Below are positions 35,358-46,559 of a stretch of DNA of 64,000 bases, in pieces (position 1 is the stretch's first letter; each line of letters begins with the position of its first letter). The stretch comes from Sipunculus nudus. Its lineage: Eukaryota; Annelida; Sipuncula; Golfingiida; Sipunculidae. The notes beneath the pieces were generated by a model. That model was not told the origin of the DNA. It did no database searches and was given only the letters and a program-made list of their open reading frames with translations. Made by a program: the position numbers and the translations under genes. The DNA lies in contig CM049310.1 in NCBI GenBank assembly GCA_026874595.1, positions 42,094,558 through 42,158,557 on the forward strand, given 5' to 3'.

Positions 35358-36616
35358 GTCATTGTCTGTTCTGTTGCCTTATAGACAATGCATTTCAGCT
35401 GACATTGACCATTCATAGGACATTCGTCTTTTTTACGGCAGTTACATTGTTTTTGAGGTACATTCACAGCATTGTCAGTATTTAAAACCTTCATATTATA
35501 TTTGCTGATCAGGTTAGACATGTTGGGTAGACAGCTATAGCTAATTTTCAAATTGTTCCTGTTGAATAACCTGTGGTACCTGTGATGTTGAGGGAAGTGT
35601 TTTTCAACTAGTTTCATGAATTGTCTGCCAATGTTGGTTTTTACATGACGGCTGTAGGGTGGATTAAACCATATTATTTTCCTTTTCCTGGTTCTTTTGC
35701 TTTTCACTGTGGGTTCAACATATTTTAAGCTTTCTGAGAACCCGCTTTTCGCTAAAGCTTTGTCATACATGGGTTTGGCTTTCATAAATAGCTCTTTATT
35801 GCAGGAGTTGTCAGATACACGTTTGCTGATCATCATAGGTATCTGCCTAATGATAGCTGGGGGGTGATTGGATTGTGCGTGGATATAGAGTGGGTTATTG
35901 TTCGGTTTTCTGTAAGGGTAGAAGATGTCATTTTGGAGGTCAAATGTTACGTGTAAGAAATCTGTGCAGGTCAGGTTAGTTTCAATGGTTATCTTTAACC
36001 CAACATTGGAAAAGAGTTTGATCATTTTCTTACGGGTGCTGTCTGCTTTGGGTCCAGACATGTTGGGGAAACAACCTAAACCGTCATCACGATACAGGCC
36101 TAGAGTATTTTCACCAAATTCCTTTTTCAACATATCTAGGATGTATAAACCAACAATTTCGCATAGTTCAGGGCCATCAAAACTGCCCATGGTGACGTCA
36201 AAACTAGTATGATCTTTTTTCACCCAGGTGTTACCGTTGATAAACAGTAAGCTTTTCCTGCTGTGCAGGATGGTTTTGATAACATCCTCTGGAATGGAGA
36301 CCATGGTTTTTGCAAATTTGAGGGCTTTCATGAGAAGATCTTCTGTGATCGAGGGGTAAAAGTCAACAATATCAAACTTTATGAACTTAGATTTTTGTTT
36401 CAGCTTCAACTTCTTGAACCAAGATATTACCTGTGTGGTATTTAGCCACTGGTTGAGTTTGGTTTTCAGTCTCAGTTGGCTATTAATTTTTTCCAAGTGC
36501 TTTTTGCTAATGATACCTATTTCAGATTTAGCTGGATTTATCAATCTGCACTTGGGGTTTTGTTCAAAATTATCTTTGTGGTCTTTCAAAGTAATGTAAG
36601 CATTGCGCTCGGCCAT
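35354..36616 (-). pseudogene. Penelope-like reverse transcriptase (frame-disrupted)
   Basis: A 420-codon open frame. RT landmarks are ITLKDHKDNFEQNPKCRLIN near residue 8, the motif A block KFDIVDFYPSI (about residues 80-90), MGSFDGPELCEIVGLYILD (about 143-161) and the catalytic box YRDDGL (175-180). The C-terminal end is Cys-rich (CNC...C...C...C over about 20 residues), a possible zinc-binding linker, followed by IVYKA, which starts the GIY-YIG fold. Upstream, sense-frame coding continues in another frame from about 36680 to 36888 and 37037, so at least two frameshifts have cut off the N-terminus; one falls in an A run near 36690. A third shift near 35365 separates the endonuclease. RTs of this family prime from nicked DNA and are related to telomerase. 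Confidence 0.92.
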
Positions 36617-36651
36617 GACTTCGATGCGGTCTGCTAGGTTAAGGGAACCGG

Positions 36652-37037
36652 CTATTTCTTTGGCTTCTGTATTGATATATTTACAGATATTTTGTCTGCT
36701 TTTTTGTATGTCTTAGTGATGTTTTCTGTAAGAAGTTTATTGCAGTATTCTTTCGGCATACTGTACAGGTTGGTGGTCTTATCTGCATGTACTAGGAGAT
36801 TGTCAGATTGTCTGATTGTTTTGATGTCATTGGCCATTAGTCTCTGGAATGCATTGTGTGAGTTCTGAAATTCAATGTTCCGGACCATTTCATAGATATC
36901 ACTTTCAAATGCCCTGAGGTGTTCGCTATGAGGGGGTGAATATGTGGTTTTGAATCCATAGTTTTGTTAAGCTGAAGTTTGACCAGGGTTTTCGAAATGG
37001 AATGCCTTCCATCGCATTCTCCGAAGTAGGCTTTCAA
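36652..37037 (-). pseudogene. N-terminal fragments of the Penelope-like polyprotein
   Basis: Two overlapping open frames (37037-36837 and 36888-36652) carry sense-strand peptides such as MVRNIEFQNSHNAFQRLMAN and NLYSMPKEYCNKLLTENITK. The latter resembles the region just before the RT core in Penelope-like proteins. The frame changes between them and again before the RT ORF, marking successive small indels. Confidence 0.7.
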
Positions 37038-37222
37038 CTTTACTTATCAGGGATTTGGTGTACCCCGACCAATCCTAATGTGCACCCGAGGACAATAGGG
37101 TCAGTGTCAGTCTTTCACATGCCCCCCCCCCCCGACCCGAACCGCACAAAGCATAATCTCGTAATCTCGTAAAGTCTCGGCTTTTCAATCCACGCCGTTA
37201 GCTTCATTCTAACCACATTCAC

Positions 37223-37271
37223 CTGATGATCGGGTCGCATCCCGTGAAACAGACTGTTGTGAATTAACAGT
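37223..37271 (+). ncRNA. hammerhead-ribozyme-like core in the right arm
   Basis: CTGATGA (37223-37229), then a 4-bp stem CGGG/CCCG (37231-37234 with 37241-37244) around a 6-nt loop, then GAAAC (37246-37250), then a hairpin ACTGTT/AACAGT (37253-37258 with 37266-37271). This is the order of a hammerhead core with stems II and III. Weak points: a U-U opposition at the base of stem II, an AG bulge before the stem III hairpin and a poor stem I. The other arm (minus strand, about 34436-34409) has GTAAC instead of GAAAC. Penelope-like elements are known to carry hammerheads; activity here is unproven. Confidence 0.5.
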
Positions 37272-37288
37272 GTTGTTTTTCTTCAGAG

Positions 37289-37290
<2 letters not shown>

Positions 37291-37368
<78 letters not shown>
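37291..37368. repeat. (TA)n(GA)n compound microsatellite
   Basis: TA to about 37320, then GA to 37368, abutting the right end of the Penelope-like element. Confidence 0.98.
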
Positions 37369-37370
<2 letters not shown>

Positions 37371-38989
37371 GAGTGAATAGCCATGCTGGTTCATTGTATA
37401 TAGAAATCGAACATGAATTCACAGAAAAGTCGGTTCCCATTTCTGACGGTTCCCAACGGCAGCAGACCAAAACACTGTCGTGTGTACATAATCTAGAATG
37501 TTCACTTTCACTCAACTTAGGGATACTCAATGGAATAATTGCTGTTGTATTGTTCCACACGACGAGGGTTGAATGCTAGCTGTATGATGTCTATTTCGCG
37601 AAATGCTTGTGCTTCATTTTTCTTTGACCTGAGACTGGTATACGTTGTTAGCATTTTGAACGATTAATAACAGATTAATTAAACTTAACGGGTTGGATTA
37701 AACGTTATCGGGAAGAGCAAGATGAAGGATTGAGTGAAGGGTAGACAGGCCTGCCACATTGTAGTTCACCCAAAGTTAAATTTGGACCAAAAACAGAACT
37801 GTGCTCATAAATTTGACTTCGCTGGTGAATTCGAAAAAAAAGTACAGACCATTTTCCATGAACAACAATAACAGCAGATGGTCATGAGGATTGGTCGTTC
37901 AGTGTTCCACACTCCTCCCGTCACTTACCTTGCGTCAAGTCGAGCCTGGTATTGACCCGTACCTGACATGTAGCCTTACATTCATATATTTTATATATAT
38001 TATGTATGTTTATTATGCGCCCTGATGCTTCATACTTAAGTCCTTATGTGCCGAAAAAATATAATATTTGGCATATTTTCAGAATGGAAATTCTGACTGA
38101 TTTGGCGAAAACTAAATAAACCACATGAAGACAGATTTATACACTTAACCTATGAACATGTCTGATTGATAAATGGTGAATTAAAGGCCATTCAGTATGG
38201 GAATTGGTGACGGACAATAACAAGAGTAAGTCGCATGATTACACTCGTGGTTGTGTGTACGATTAGAACTTTGTCCCGCATCTCTCCGGTCTGTCCCTTA
38301 TTTAAGATTTTCAGAAACCCTAAATGGAATTAACGCACAACACATATATACAAATGAACTAAAGTCCTTTAGCAAATGCCGCTACCCGGGATAGGACGTT
38401 TAGACTGCAAAAATCAACAGCCTTGAAGTTGAAAAACAACGATAAAAACAACGTTTGTGAGATAATTAATAAATTATGTGAGTAACACCTCACCACGCAT
38501 TCACCGCAACAAAGTGCAAACTGTCGATAACTAATTCATGCTACCCATAGATGACGCTGAATATTAAGCACGAACGGTAGTTTTCGGCTGTGGTTTTGTT
38601 GAAAGTGGTATGAGACCCTATAAGTATGTTTGTTTAGTTGACTGGCCAATCCTAATTAAATAATAGGCCTCATTGTGAAGTCTACAATATTTCTGAAATA
38701 AACAACAAATCGGCTGTATTCACATGTAACATCACGATGGTTCACCAAATTACGCTTGTCCTCGGGCTGTCGCTTTGACCAAAACAAGTCATACGAGGTC
38801 ATGACCTCGGAGCGCTATCTCCCGGCAGACATATGAACAAAATAGAACTGTCGATGTCTGTCCGCATTAGAGGGTCTTAATATGAGTAGGGCCTACCGAA
38901 TACGCAGACGGGACGGGAAAGTTTGTTCGTTGTCCGGCAGAGTGAGTTATCCGCTTTACTGAGTTTACAGTAAACAAAATAAAGAGGCA
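37369..38989. other. anonymous intergenic DNA
   Basis: No exon, RNA gene or recognisable repeat is supported. Confidence 0.4.
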
Positions 38990-39083
38990 AATTTGAAGGG
39001 ACTGAGGTTTTGTGTCTGCATTAGTGAGTTGTCCGCCTTAGTGAGTTGTCCGCCTTACTGAGTTGTCCGCAAGTAGGAGTTTC
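38990..39083 (+). repeat. short tandem repeat 'agtgagttgtccgcctt'
   Basis: Three or more copies of an 18-bp unit (ttagtgagttgtccgcc), ending in 'gtttcactgta' just before a (TA)n tract. The form is analogous to the repeat at 22.2 kb. Confidence 0.7.
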
Positions 39084-39084
39084 A

Positions 39085-39159
<75 letters not shown>
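39084..39159. repeat. (TA)n microsatellite
   Basis: About 76 bp of TA. Confidence 0.98.
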
Positions 39160-39160
<1 letters not shown>

Positions 39161-42100
39161 CAATAAATCCTTAGACACGGTTTCGGTCGGGCTTTTCATG
39201 TTTAAGATTACTTAATTATAAAAATAAAGTGTTTAATAAAATACTTTGTAATTTGTAATAATTTGTACGTCACGGAGGTGAAATTACTTCTAACATGCAC
39301 ACCAGGTATTTGCCGTGGAACACAGCTCTGAAAGACAATATTTCTGAAGCACTGTGCCCCTTCGATTGTTATTATTGCACAACTCAAGACAACATCAAAC
39401 ACTCAAGCTATAAAGTCTAACATTTGAAATTATCATTTTTCATTTCTCTGTCAAAGAATTAATTAGCTTCCTAAGTTGAAATACCCCTGAAAGTCTGTAT
39501 CTGTGCTTCCGGTGGTTGGACCTACCATTGGATACTGTAAACATTTAAGGCTGATATTTCGGCGACAGCAATTTCTCTCTTGTGTTAGTAAGTCACTCGG
39601 TCGTAAATCTAGTTACGGTGTGTTCCGTAGTCATACGCCGGGTGACCAAGAGGAAAATCGGAAATCTGTCATGGAGACATCCGTTCATATGCTTGAGTGC
39701 ATCGCTCATTTGTGAATCTGTCGGGCAGACGTTCTTACGCACGCATGAGTGCGCATGCGCATTCATGGACGCCAAGGTTTGCCGAACTCGACTTTTCTGG
39801 ATTGTGATCTAACGTTTGTTTTTATGTTCTCGCTAAATTTTACACGTCACGTTGAACGCATTATGCAGCAATTTCTAAATCACAATATTCAAAGTTTTCC
39901 CCCGCATATATCGACTAATGATCGATAATTATAGCCGGGTTTGCGTTATATTCGGTTTAATCAGTTATAAAAACAGATGATTTTTATCTTGGGCATGTGA
40001 TTACAAGATTATTGCCTACCATGGTGAGAAGAGCCCATATATAACTGTATCAACGAGACTCCTATCTGTCAAGTTAAGCTGCCGTGATGTTACACAATAG
40101 TCCATATCCAAAGAAAGAAATTAGGCCGACATTTCCCTTCTTTCAACAGTGTTCCAAAAATAAACTATATATAGTCCCGTCATGCGTCGTTCGATCAGAC
40201 AAACAACACATGCCTTATTCAGGGATCATCCACCTGCTTATCCTGTTCAAGATAAATTTGCATTTCGTAACTTCAGCTGCCCGATTTTAAAAATGAATCT
40301 TGAAAATGGGCAGTCAACAAGCAACAATGTGTATCCAATTCACAGAGCTCTAGAGGTGTGGAGTAAGACCTGTGTGACATTATTAGAAGTTGAAACGGTT
40401 CTCTCGAAAATGAATAATGTAATATTGTGAACTGAAGCATATTCTATTTGGTAAACACATGTCGCAGTTAAGAAGCCACCTGTGAGGTTAGGGTAAACGT
40501 AAATGTTATGGTGGTATGTAGCAGGGCGAAAAATTCTTCTGATATTCTTTGATAATGTAATGCCATGTGAGATTGTGATTGTGATCGATATGTATATGGG
40601 TATTACAAAGCAATTCTGATGTGCTAAAAAAAGGACTTATTGCAGTGTACGAGAAAAAAGTTATGTAGAATCTTTTGACATGTTATATAATATATGAGCC
40701 CTTTCCATCCGACCCTTCTGCAATATCCAATGATGTGTGTGATATTCACCAAAAATGCACCTCTGCATTGAAGAACCGTGCAAAAAAAAAAAAAAAAAAA
40801 AAAAACAGGGCAACGTCACTCTTACGTGAAGGCATTTAATTAGTGTACATATATATACACATGTTTAAGTTGGACTTGTTTACCTCTCGTGAACTATAGG
40901 GGCACACGAGTTCACGGCCATCTTGAATCTATTTTGTTTCATGTATCGCGACATACAAGAATCATGGAACCTAAAGCCACGTTAATAAATCCATTACCCC
41001 AAATTAACAAGGCTTTACTATTTGACTCATATCTAAGCACAGGTATAACTTGATATAAATCTATCAAGCAGTTCCTGAATGATTAGCCCACTTTATTAAG
41101 CTACAAGGATTGGGAGGTAATAGTTAATGTAGATGGCACCACCAGTCTTGTGTTCAAATAAAGCTGTCAGGGGTTACTGGAAATGTGTTATATCAGGCTT
41201 GAACAACCAACAACTCCACAGATATTTAAGGTTACACCCAAAATGGACATTTCAATGGAGATAAACCGCACAAAACAGAGAAACGATTGTTGCTGCGCCA
41301 TCCGTCGTGAGGGTAAGATAAAGCTATCCAAGATCAATCGACCTTCATATTATCACAATACACCCAGCCATTAATGAGATACATTAATGAGATATTTTCG
41401 CGCAATACGGATGACGGCACGCAAAGACGCAAGTTCAGAGGTCATACCAAAACGACCGTGCCCCTACAGTTCTATCCAGCGATTCTCTAATCACAGGAGA
41501 CAAAGCGGAACCCGGCTGGAAACATAGTATCCAGGAAACTCCGTTTCAGCGGATTGCATATACTTAGTATTAGGACTACTGTCGGCGTTTATTCTACTGT
41601 TTAATGTGAAAGCTTGAATAACGGAGTTAAATAACATGTAGGCCCAATTATAACTCCATGCATGAATATTTTCTTTGAACAAATGAAGAGACATGGCAAC
41701 GTGAGAGATACAATAGAATATAAACTTTACCATCAGACTATTATCCTATTCTCTCTCCCGCAGCATGCTCTCAGCCGATGCTCTCATACTTTAATGGGGA
41801 CCAAACTTGTGAAAAGAAATAAGCAATCTCAAAATTAGGAAAATAAGAAAACCAGGTGTATACAGATGGATTAATAAAGCGAAACACTATCAGGAAATCG
41901 AAAAACAACACAGCTTGCTTCCAGACAGCTGCCACTTAATCAAATGAGATATTGGCGGGAAGTCCGACTGAAGTTAATGAAATCCACCAGAGACAAGAAT
42001 TTTGTGCGTGGAGGTTATTCAGCAGACGAGACCTCATAGTTGGCATTGTGCCAAAACAAAGCCGAATTATTTCATTTAATGGATAGCCATTTAATATGAG

Positions 42101-42301
42101 ACACAGTTAAAAGATAGCGACAATGATTGATCTCCCAGTTTAATCATCATGTATGTCCTTTTACTGATAATATTCCATGCACGAATGTGCAGCCATGCAT
42201 GTTCCTAATGTTGCGGCACCTTTCACTACGTCAGGTTCCGATTTATTGTACACGCACGCACATATACATATATATGTTCAAATATAATATCATATAAAAT
42301 A

Positions 42302-42306
<5 letters not shown>
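39160..42306. other. anonymous intergenic DNA
   Basis: No supported gene. A poly-A run lies at about 40782-40804. A short plus-strand frame with an ATG at 41242 reaching a GAGG|GTAAGA donor at about 41313 could be a first exon, but no partner exon was found. Confidence 0.35.

Positions 42307-42341
<35 letters not shown>
42307..42341. repeat. (CT)n microsatellite
   Basis: About 35 bp of CT. Confidence 0.98.
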
Positions 42342-42343
<2 letters not shown>

Positions 42344-42964
42344 ATGTGTGAGTGCATGTGTAAATATATGCATGTATGTATATCGGTAAATGAAATTTCT
42401 GAAATATAATATAAATGTTCACAGAGAGACATCAATAAATGAATTAGCAGTAATGGAATAGTCTGTGTGTTTTAGTGTTTCCGTGGATAAAATTAAATAT
42501 ATAAATATAAATCTCAGTCAAATAATACTAAATATAGACACACAATTATTTATAGCAGACTGAAGCACAGGTGCGGGTAAACATTAATATATAATAAACG
42601 CGAGTATGGAAGAACCATGCTGTGAGCCAACGGGACCAGGTGGCAGGACCAGCATTATATGGTCCCTGTGATTGTTCCAGCTCGTTACACCAAATCAGGT
42701 AAAATGTACCGTACGTAGTCTAAGTCATATACCAATGGGACTTGGTCATATTTACGTGTGATGAAACTTGAAAATGCGTTTACAATGGCGTTAGTACGTG
42801 TGTATGTTACCCGCGCCATCAGTGTTAGGGGTATTTTGAGTTGTTACAGTTGATTATCGTTGAGAAGAAGACCAAGGTCAATAACGATTTTGGTATTACC
42901 AGCGCATTGTAAATATTGGATCTTTTTCCCATGTCTATACGTACATTTGTTTATGGCTGAAATG

Positions 42965-43310
42965 AGTAAATGAGTACTCGAGTCCGGGTTATACTTCCCG
43001 AGGGCTCGAGTCCAAATTTTACTCATGTATATGTACATGCATATCTGAATACTCCTGCAAATTTACGGGCAGTCTGTAGGCTAATTTTATTCATTATCGT
43101 GGCCTGAAATTGGGCTCTTGTTATGACATATATCTATTCCTTCGTTGATAAAGTTAAGCCGTCACGAAGTTAAATTTATGCATAATTTGCATCGGTTAAC
43201 AGATGTCCGTTTTATCTTTACAGTGTTGCTATGGTAACGAGTACTCGTATCTGAGGCGAGTATTGACTATTGCGTACTCGAGTCCCAAATTTTGTACTAG
43301 TTACAGCCCT
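42965..43310. repeat. 'actcgagtcc' repeat pair
   Basis: Two related blocks (about 42970-43025 and 43240-43305) share 'gagtactcg', 'ctcgagtcc' and 'aaattttactc/gtac'. They are probably remains of an interspersed element; the type is not resolved. Confidence 0.4.
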
Positions 43311-44264
43311 ACATCCGTTAACTATATTCTTGGCTACGACTGAAGCTTGTACTGGTACCTGGCACATAAAGATGGTAGTCTTTAGGCAGGCGGATATGCA
43401 GGACATGAGCAGAGTGTCTCGGTTTGACAGGTAATGATTAGTACGTAAAATGCATAGACGATGGAACTGGCGGAGGTTTGTACGTTATGTGTGCTGATTC
43501 AGTGTCAGCCACGTTCAGAAGATGATGTTTTGTGGTAGGATGCAATGACGTCACGGGACACAGTACGAACCCAATACGGTCTGCAGGAAAAACCTTGTCA
43601 ACCTGTCATTAAAACTTGTTTCCAATTGACCATGCAATGAAATGCAAACATTTATTGGCGTCCAAACTTTCTTTCCCCCAAATGATTTGACAGAGACTAT
43701 ATACACATTACATATAATAACAAAGTTAATCTAGCACCAACATTGATCTCATAACTTTTATTGATATGGACAAGGTGGACACAGAATCTATCCTTATTAG
43801 TTTGCTGCAACATACTGTGTTAGAAAACAGGCAGAGGATGGGGACTGTTCCTGACCTTTTAAGATGATTGAAACACATCAGTTCTTGACCTTTAAGGCGG
43901 TTGATACACATGTACTAACCTGATACATTGGTACTGATCCAGCTGACACCGGATGGATTACAAAGTGCAAGTCCTGATTGATATACGACAACCATATGGC
44001 CATAACGCCTCAGGTAACTTTAAACGATGTTGTAATGTACCTCGTAAGAATCTGCCATATTTAATACCTTCAGGCTAAACTCGCACACAATGACGCTCTG
44101 TGCGAACAACGGGCCATTACTCCTTGCAAAGATACTGAAGAACTTCAGTAGTGAAAGCGAGTTCTCGTTGTCGTAACAATTCAAATTAAATATAAAACAT
44201 TTTATGAGCTTAGAATCATCGCTAGCTTTATGAACGCGGTTCTTGTAAAACATGGGTCAAATAA

Positions 44265-44265
<1 letters not shown>

Positions 44266-44323
<58 letters not shown>
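44266..44323. repeat. (TA)n microsatellite
   Basis: About 58 bp of TA. Confidence 0.98.
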
Positions 44324-44326
<3 letters not shown>

Positions 44327-46523
44327 TATAATGTCTGAAACCTGTTTCCTGGTTCAAAAGCCAGATATGATGTAATCTCCAATCGAATCTGAGAGACCAG
44401 CTCTGATGTTTTAATTACAGGTCATCAACACTTCAGTCTTGATTATACATTATATGCGTATAAAAAAAACCTGAAATATACCAGGCTAATCAAACAAGCA
44501 TTTATAATCAAACATTAAGATTACCTGCGGAATACCCAATAGTTTCGACATGCAATTTTTGACGGGTTTTAGTGTGTACGCTAAATGGCAGCCCCTTTTA
44601 GCTATGAGGGATTTAGAAAACGGGAAAAAAGACACCTGACAGGGTTTGATCAGGGCATGGGGATGCGACGTCGGGGTTTGAGGACAGCGTGTAGATGAGC
44701 ATTTTTCTGTAAGACAGTTTGTTCGTAAGGGGACGTGTACCAGCTATGATAAGAAAGGAATAACGCTTTTTATAGGCCATGCCCAAAACCTCAAATTTGA
44801 GTAGGATTTTTATACAAATAAATGATGTGTAACATGACAGAATGAGCTGTTATCTCGGTTTAGTTCCCTAAACCAGTGCTTGGCCAGTGCAGTGACATTC
44901 CAGTTTGTAAAGATAGACTCCCTGTCATAGGAACGACGATGTCCGATTAAAATCTAGTGCAATAGGTGTACCACGCGCGCGTGTTTGTGTAGTTGCAAGG
45001 CTTGTTGGTGGCATTCTCTCTTGAATGAGAATAAAGGTAACAATAAATACCATTATCCTGAATTTTATGTTATTAAAATCATTCCAGATGTATTTCTAGC
45101 CGGAAAACAATGGAAACTAGATATACCCAATCACCGAGCGATCTCAAATAAGAAATAAAATCAGAAATAAGCCTGCTGTCTGTTAACAGGGGGAGGTTAA
45201 ATAATCTTCAGCGTTGTAGAGGCAAAATTATAAAAGTCCCACAATTTTTGTGGTTAGGTTGAAAGGACACCTGGGAATCCCAAACATCAGAATGGACCTA
45301 TGCATTTACGGCGGTTTTGATTCTGGGCACGGAGAGGTACTAATGGCATGTTAAGTCACAATCTTTCTTCTCAAATATTTACACCGTCAGTCATCCTTGT
45401 GACCCTGTATATGGGTAATCTGTACACATTCGTAATTGGAATATTTTGAATCAATAAATAATGTTCAACTTGTAGATTGTTATTCCTAAATCCGCATATA
45501 TCCTAAATTATTTAAATAAACGTTTACTTAGGCCTAAGTCTTGTGAAACAACTAAGTGCAGCTAAGGGAAAGGAAGACTTGCCTGAAAAATGATATACCA
45601 TCCGATTCCAAACCTAAATCCATAGAAGCGTGCACGTTAATTCAATGATGTTCCATGCATGAAAGTACACGAATAAGATGTATTAATTTACATTGTATAT
45701 TACGTAAGTATCCATGAAATGAAAGACACTGAAATAACTATTTCACACATCAGTTGAAGTATTTATATTATGTCCGCCGAAATGAAATTTCGCGGGTCTG
45801 TGCTTTAAACCGGGTTCCGCCGCGGCGTATACGTTTCCGGAATACCCTCCGAAACCGCTGAACCGAATTTTCCGAAACTTGGCATCGTTATAAGATAAGT
45901 GCAAGTGCTCATCCATTGCGTCCATCCATACGGCTGTTTTGGGTGAAAATCACAATTATCCAGGCAACGGTTTGATGTGTCGGCCTTAACCTTTACGGTT
46001 TTTTTTTTGGTTAGCTTTCTCATCAAACATATCTATTCACTTATGTCAGGAATGGTTTGACACATCGCAATTAAATGTTGCATGACCCTGGATAGCATTA
46101 TGTCTGGTGCAACATTATTCACCCTAAGTACTAACGTTTGTAAATGGCATCTGTCCGTTGGTCTTTTATGTAAAAAAATCACACATATATTAGGAGAAAT
46201 TCATAACGTATCAGCCTGACATTGCCCAAGCGTCTTTAATGCATAAGATTGGTGGTGCCAACCACGATATTGCCCGTTCGTGCGTCTAGGGATAATTCAC
46301 AACTCTGATGCCAGGAGTTAGGGGGGCAGAAAGGTATAGTAAACATTCGATACCTCATATAACCCATGCCCCAGTGGAAACACGTAATCGCTTGTCGACT
46401 GCCCATATTCTAGTATTAAAATATTAACAACCTCATATGTCATCTATACGGCATCTTGCCGTACTGGGCGGTAATATCATGCATTTTGTAGAGTCACTCA
46501 AATACTGATCCTTTTTCTTATAG
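44324..46523. other. anonymous; 5' flank of the PH-domain gene
   Basis: A segment near 44560-44640 (agtgtgtacgctaaatggca...) matches about 51640-51690 inside the PH gene's first intron, so it is a dispersed repeat. A GC-richer minus-strand stretch at 45743-46026 is open in two frames but shows no domain or splice partner. Confidence 0.35.
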
Positions 46524-46536
46524 ATAATTGGTACCC

Positions 46537-46557
46537 ATGGGAGAACGGACTAGCTAA
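46537..46557 (+). promoter_or_regulatory. upstream mini-ORF before the PH start codon
   Basis: An ATGG-context ATG opens a six-codon frame ending in TAA two bases before the main ATG. It is out of frame with the PH protein and could lower translation if it lies in the 5' UTR. An acceptor-like tttttcttatag ends at 46523, so the 5' UTR may be spliced. Confidence 0.3.
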
Positions 46558-46559
46558 AC

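Larger units (their letters stand above)
34368..37291 (-). mobile_element. Penelope-like retroelement with terminal inverted repeats
   Basis: A retroelement of about 2.9 kb read on the minus strand. The arms at 34368-34602 and 37058-37291 are inverted repeats of about 234 bp with only scattered differences; inverted 'pseudo-LTRs' are a known Penelope-like feature. The coding region runs N-terminal fragments (37037-36652), reverse transcriptase (36616-35354), then GIY-YIG endonuclease (35357-35076). The element is flanked by (TA)n at 34236-34303 and by TA/GA repeats from 37291, so it probably inserted in a TA tract. At least three frame breaks make it defective. Both arms carry a hammerhead-ribozyme-like core. 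Confidence 0.92.

Noticed and set aside
35925-36599. Plus-strand open frames over the Penelope-like RT
   Set aside because: Shadows of the minus-strand RT frame.
45743-46026. Minus-strand gene in a GC-richer stretch
   Set aside because: Two overlapping frames, no domain, no splice partners; composition alone is not enough.
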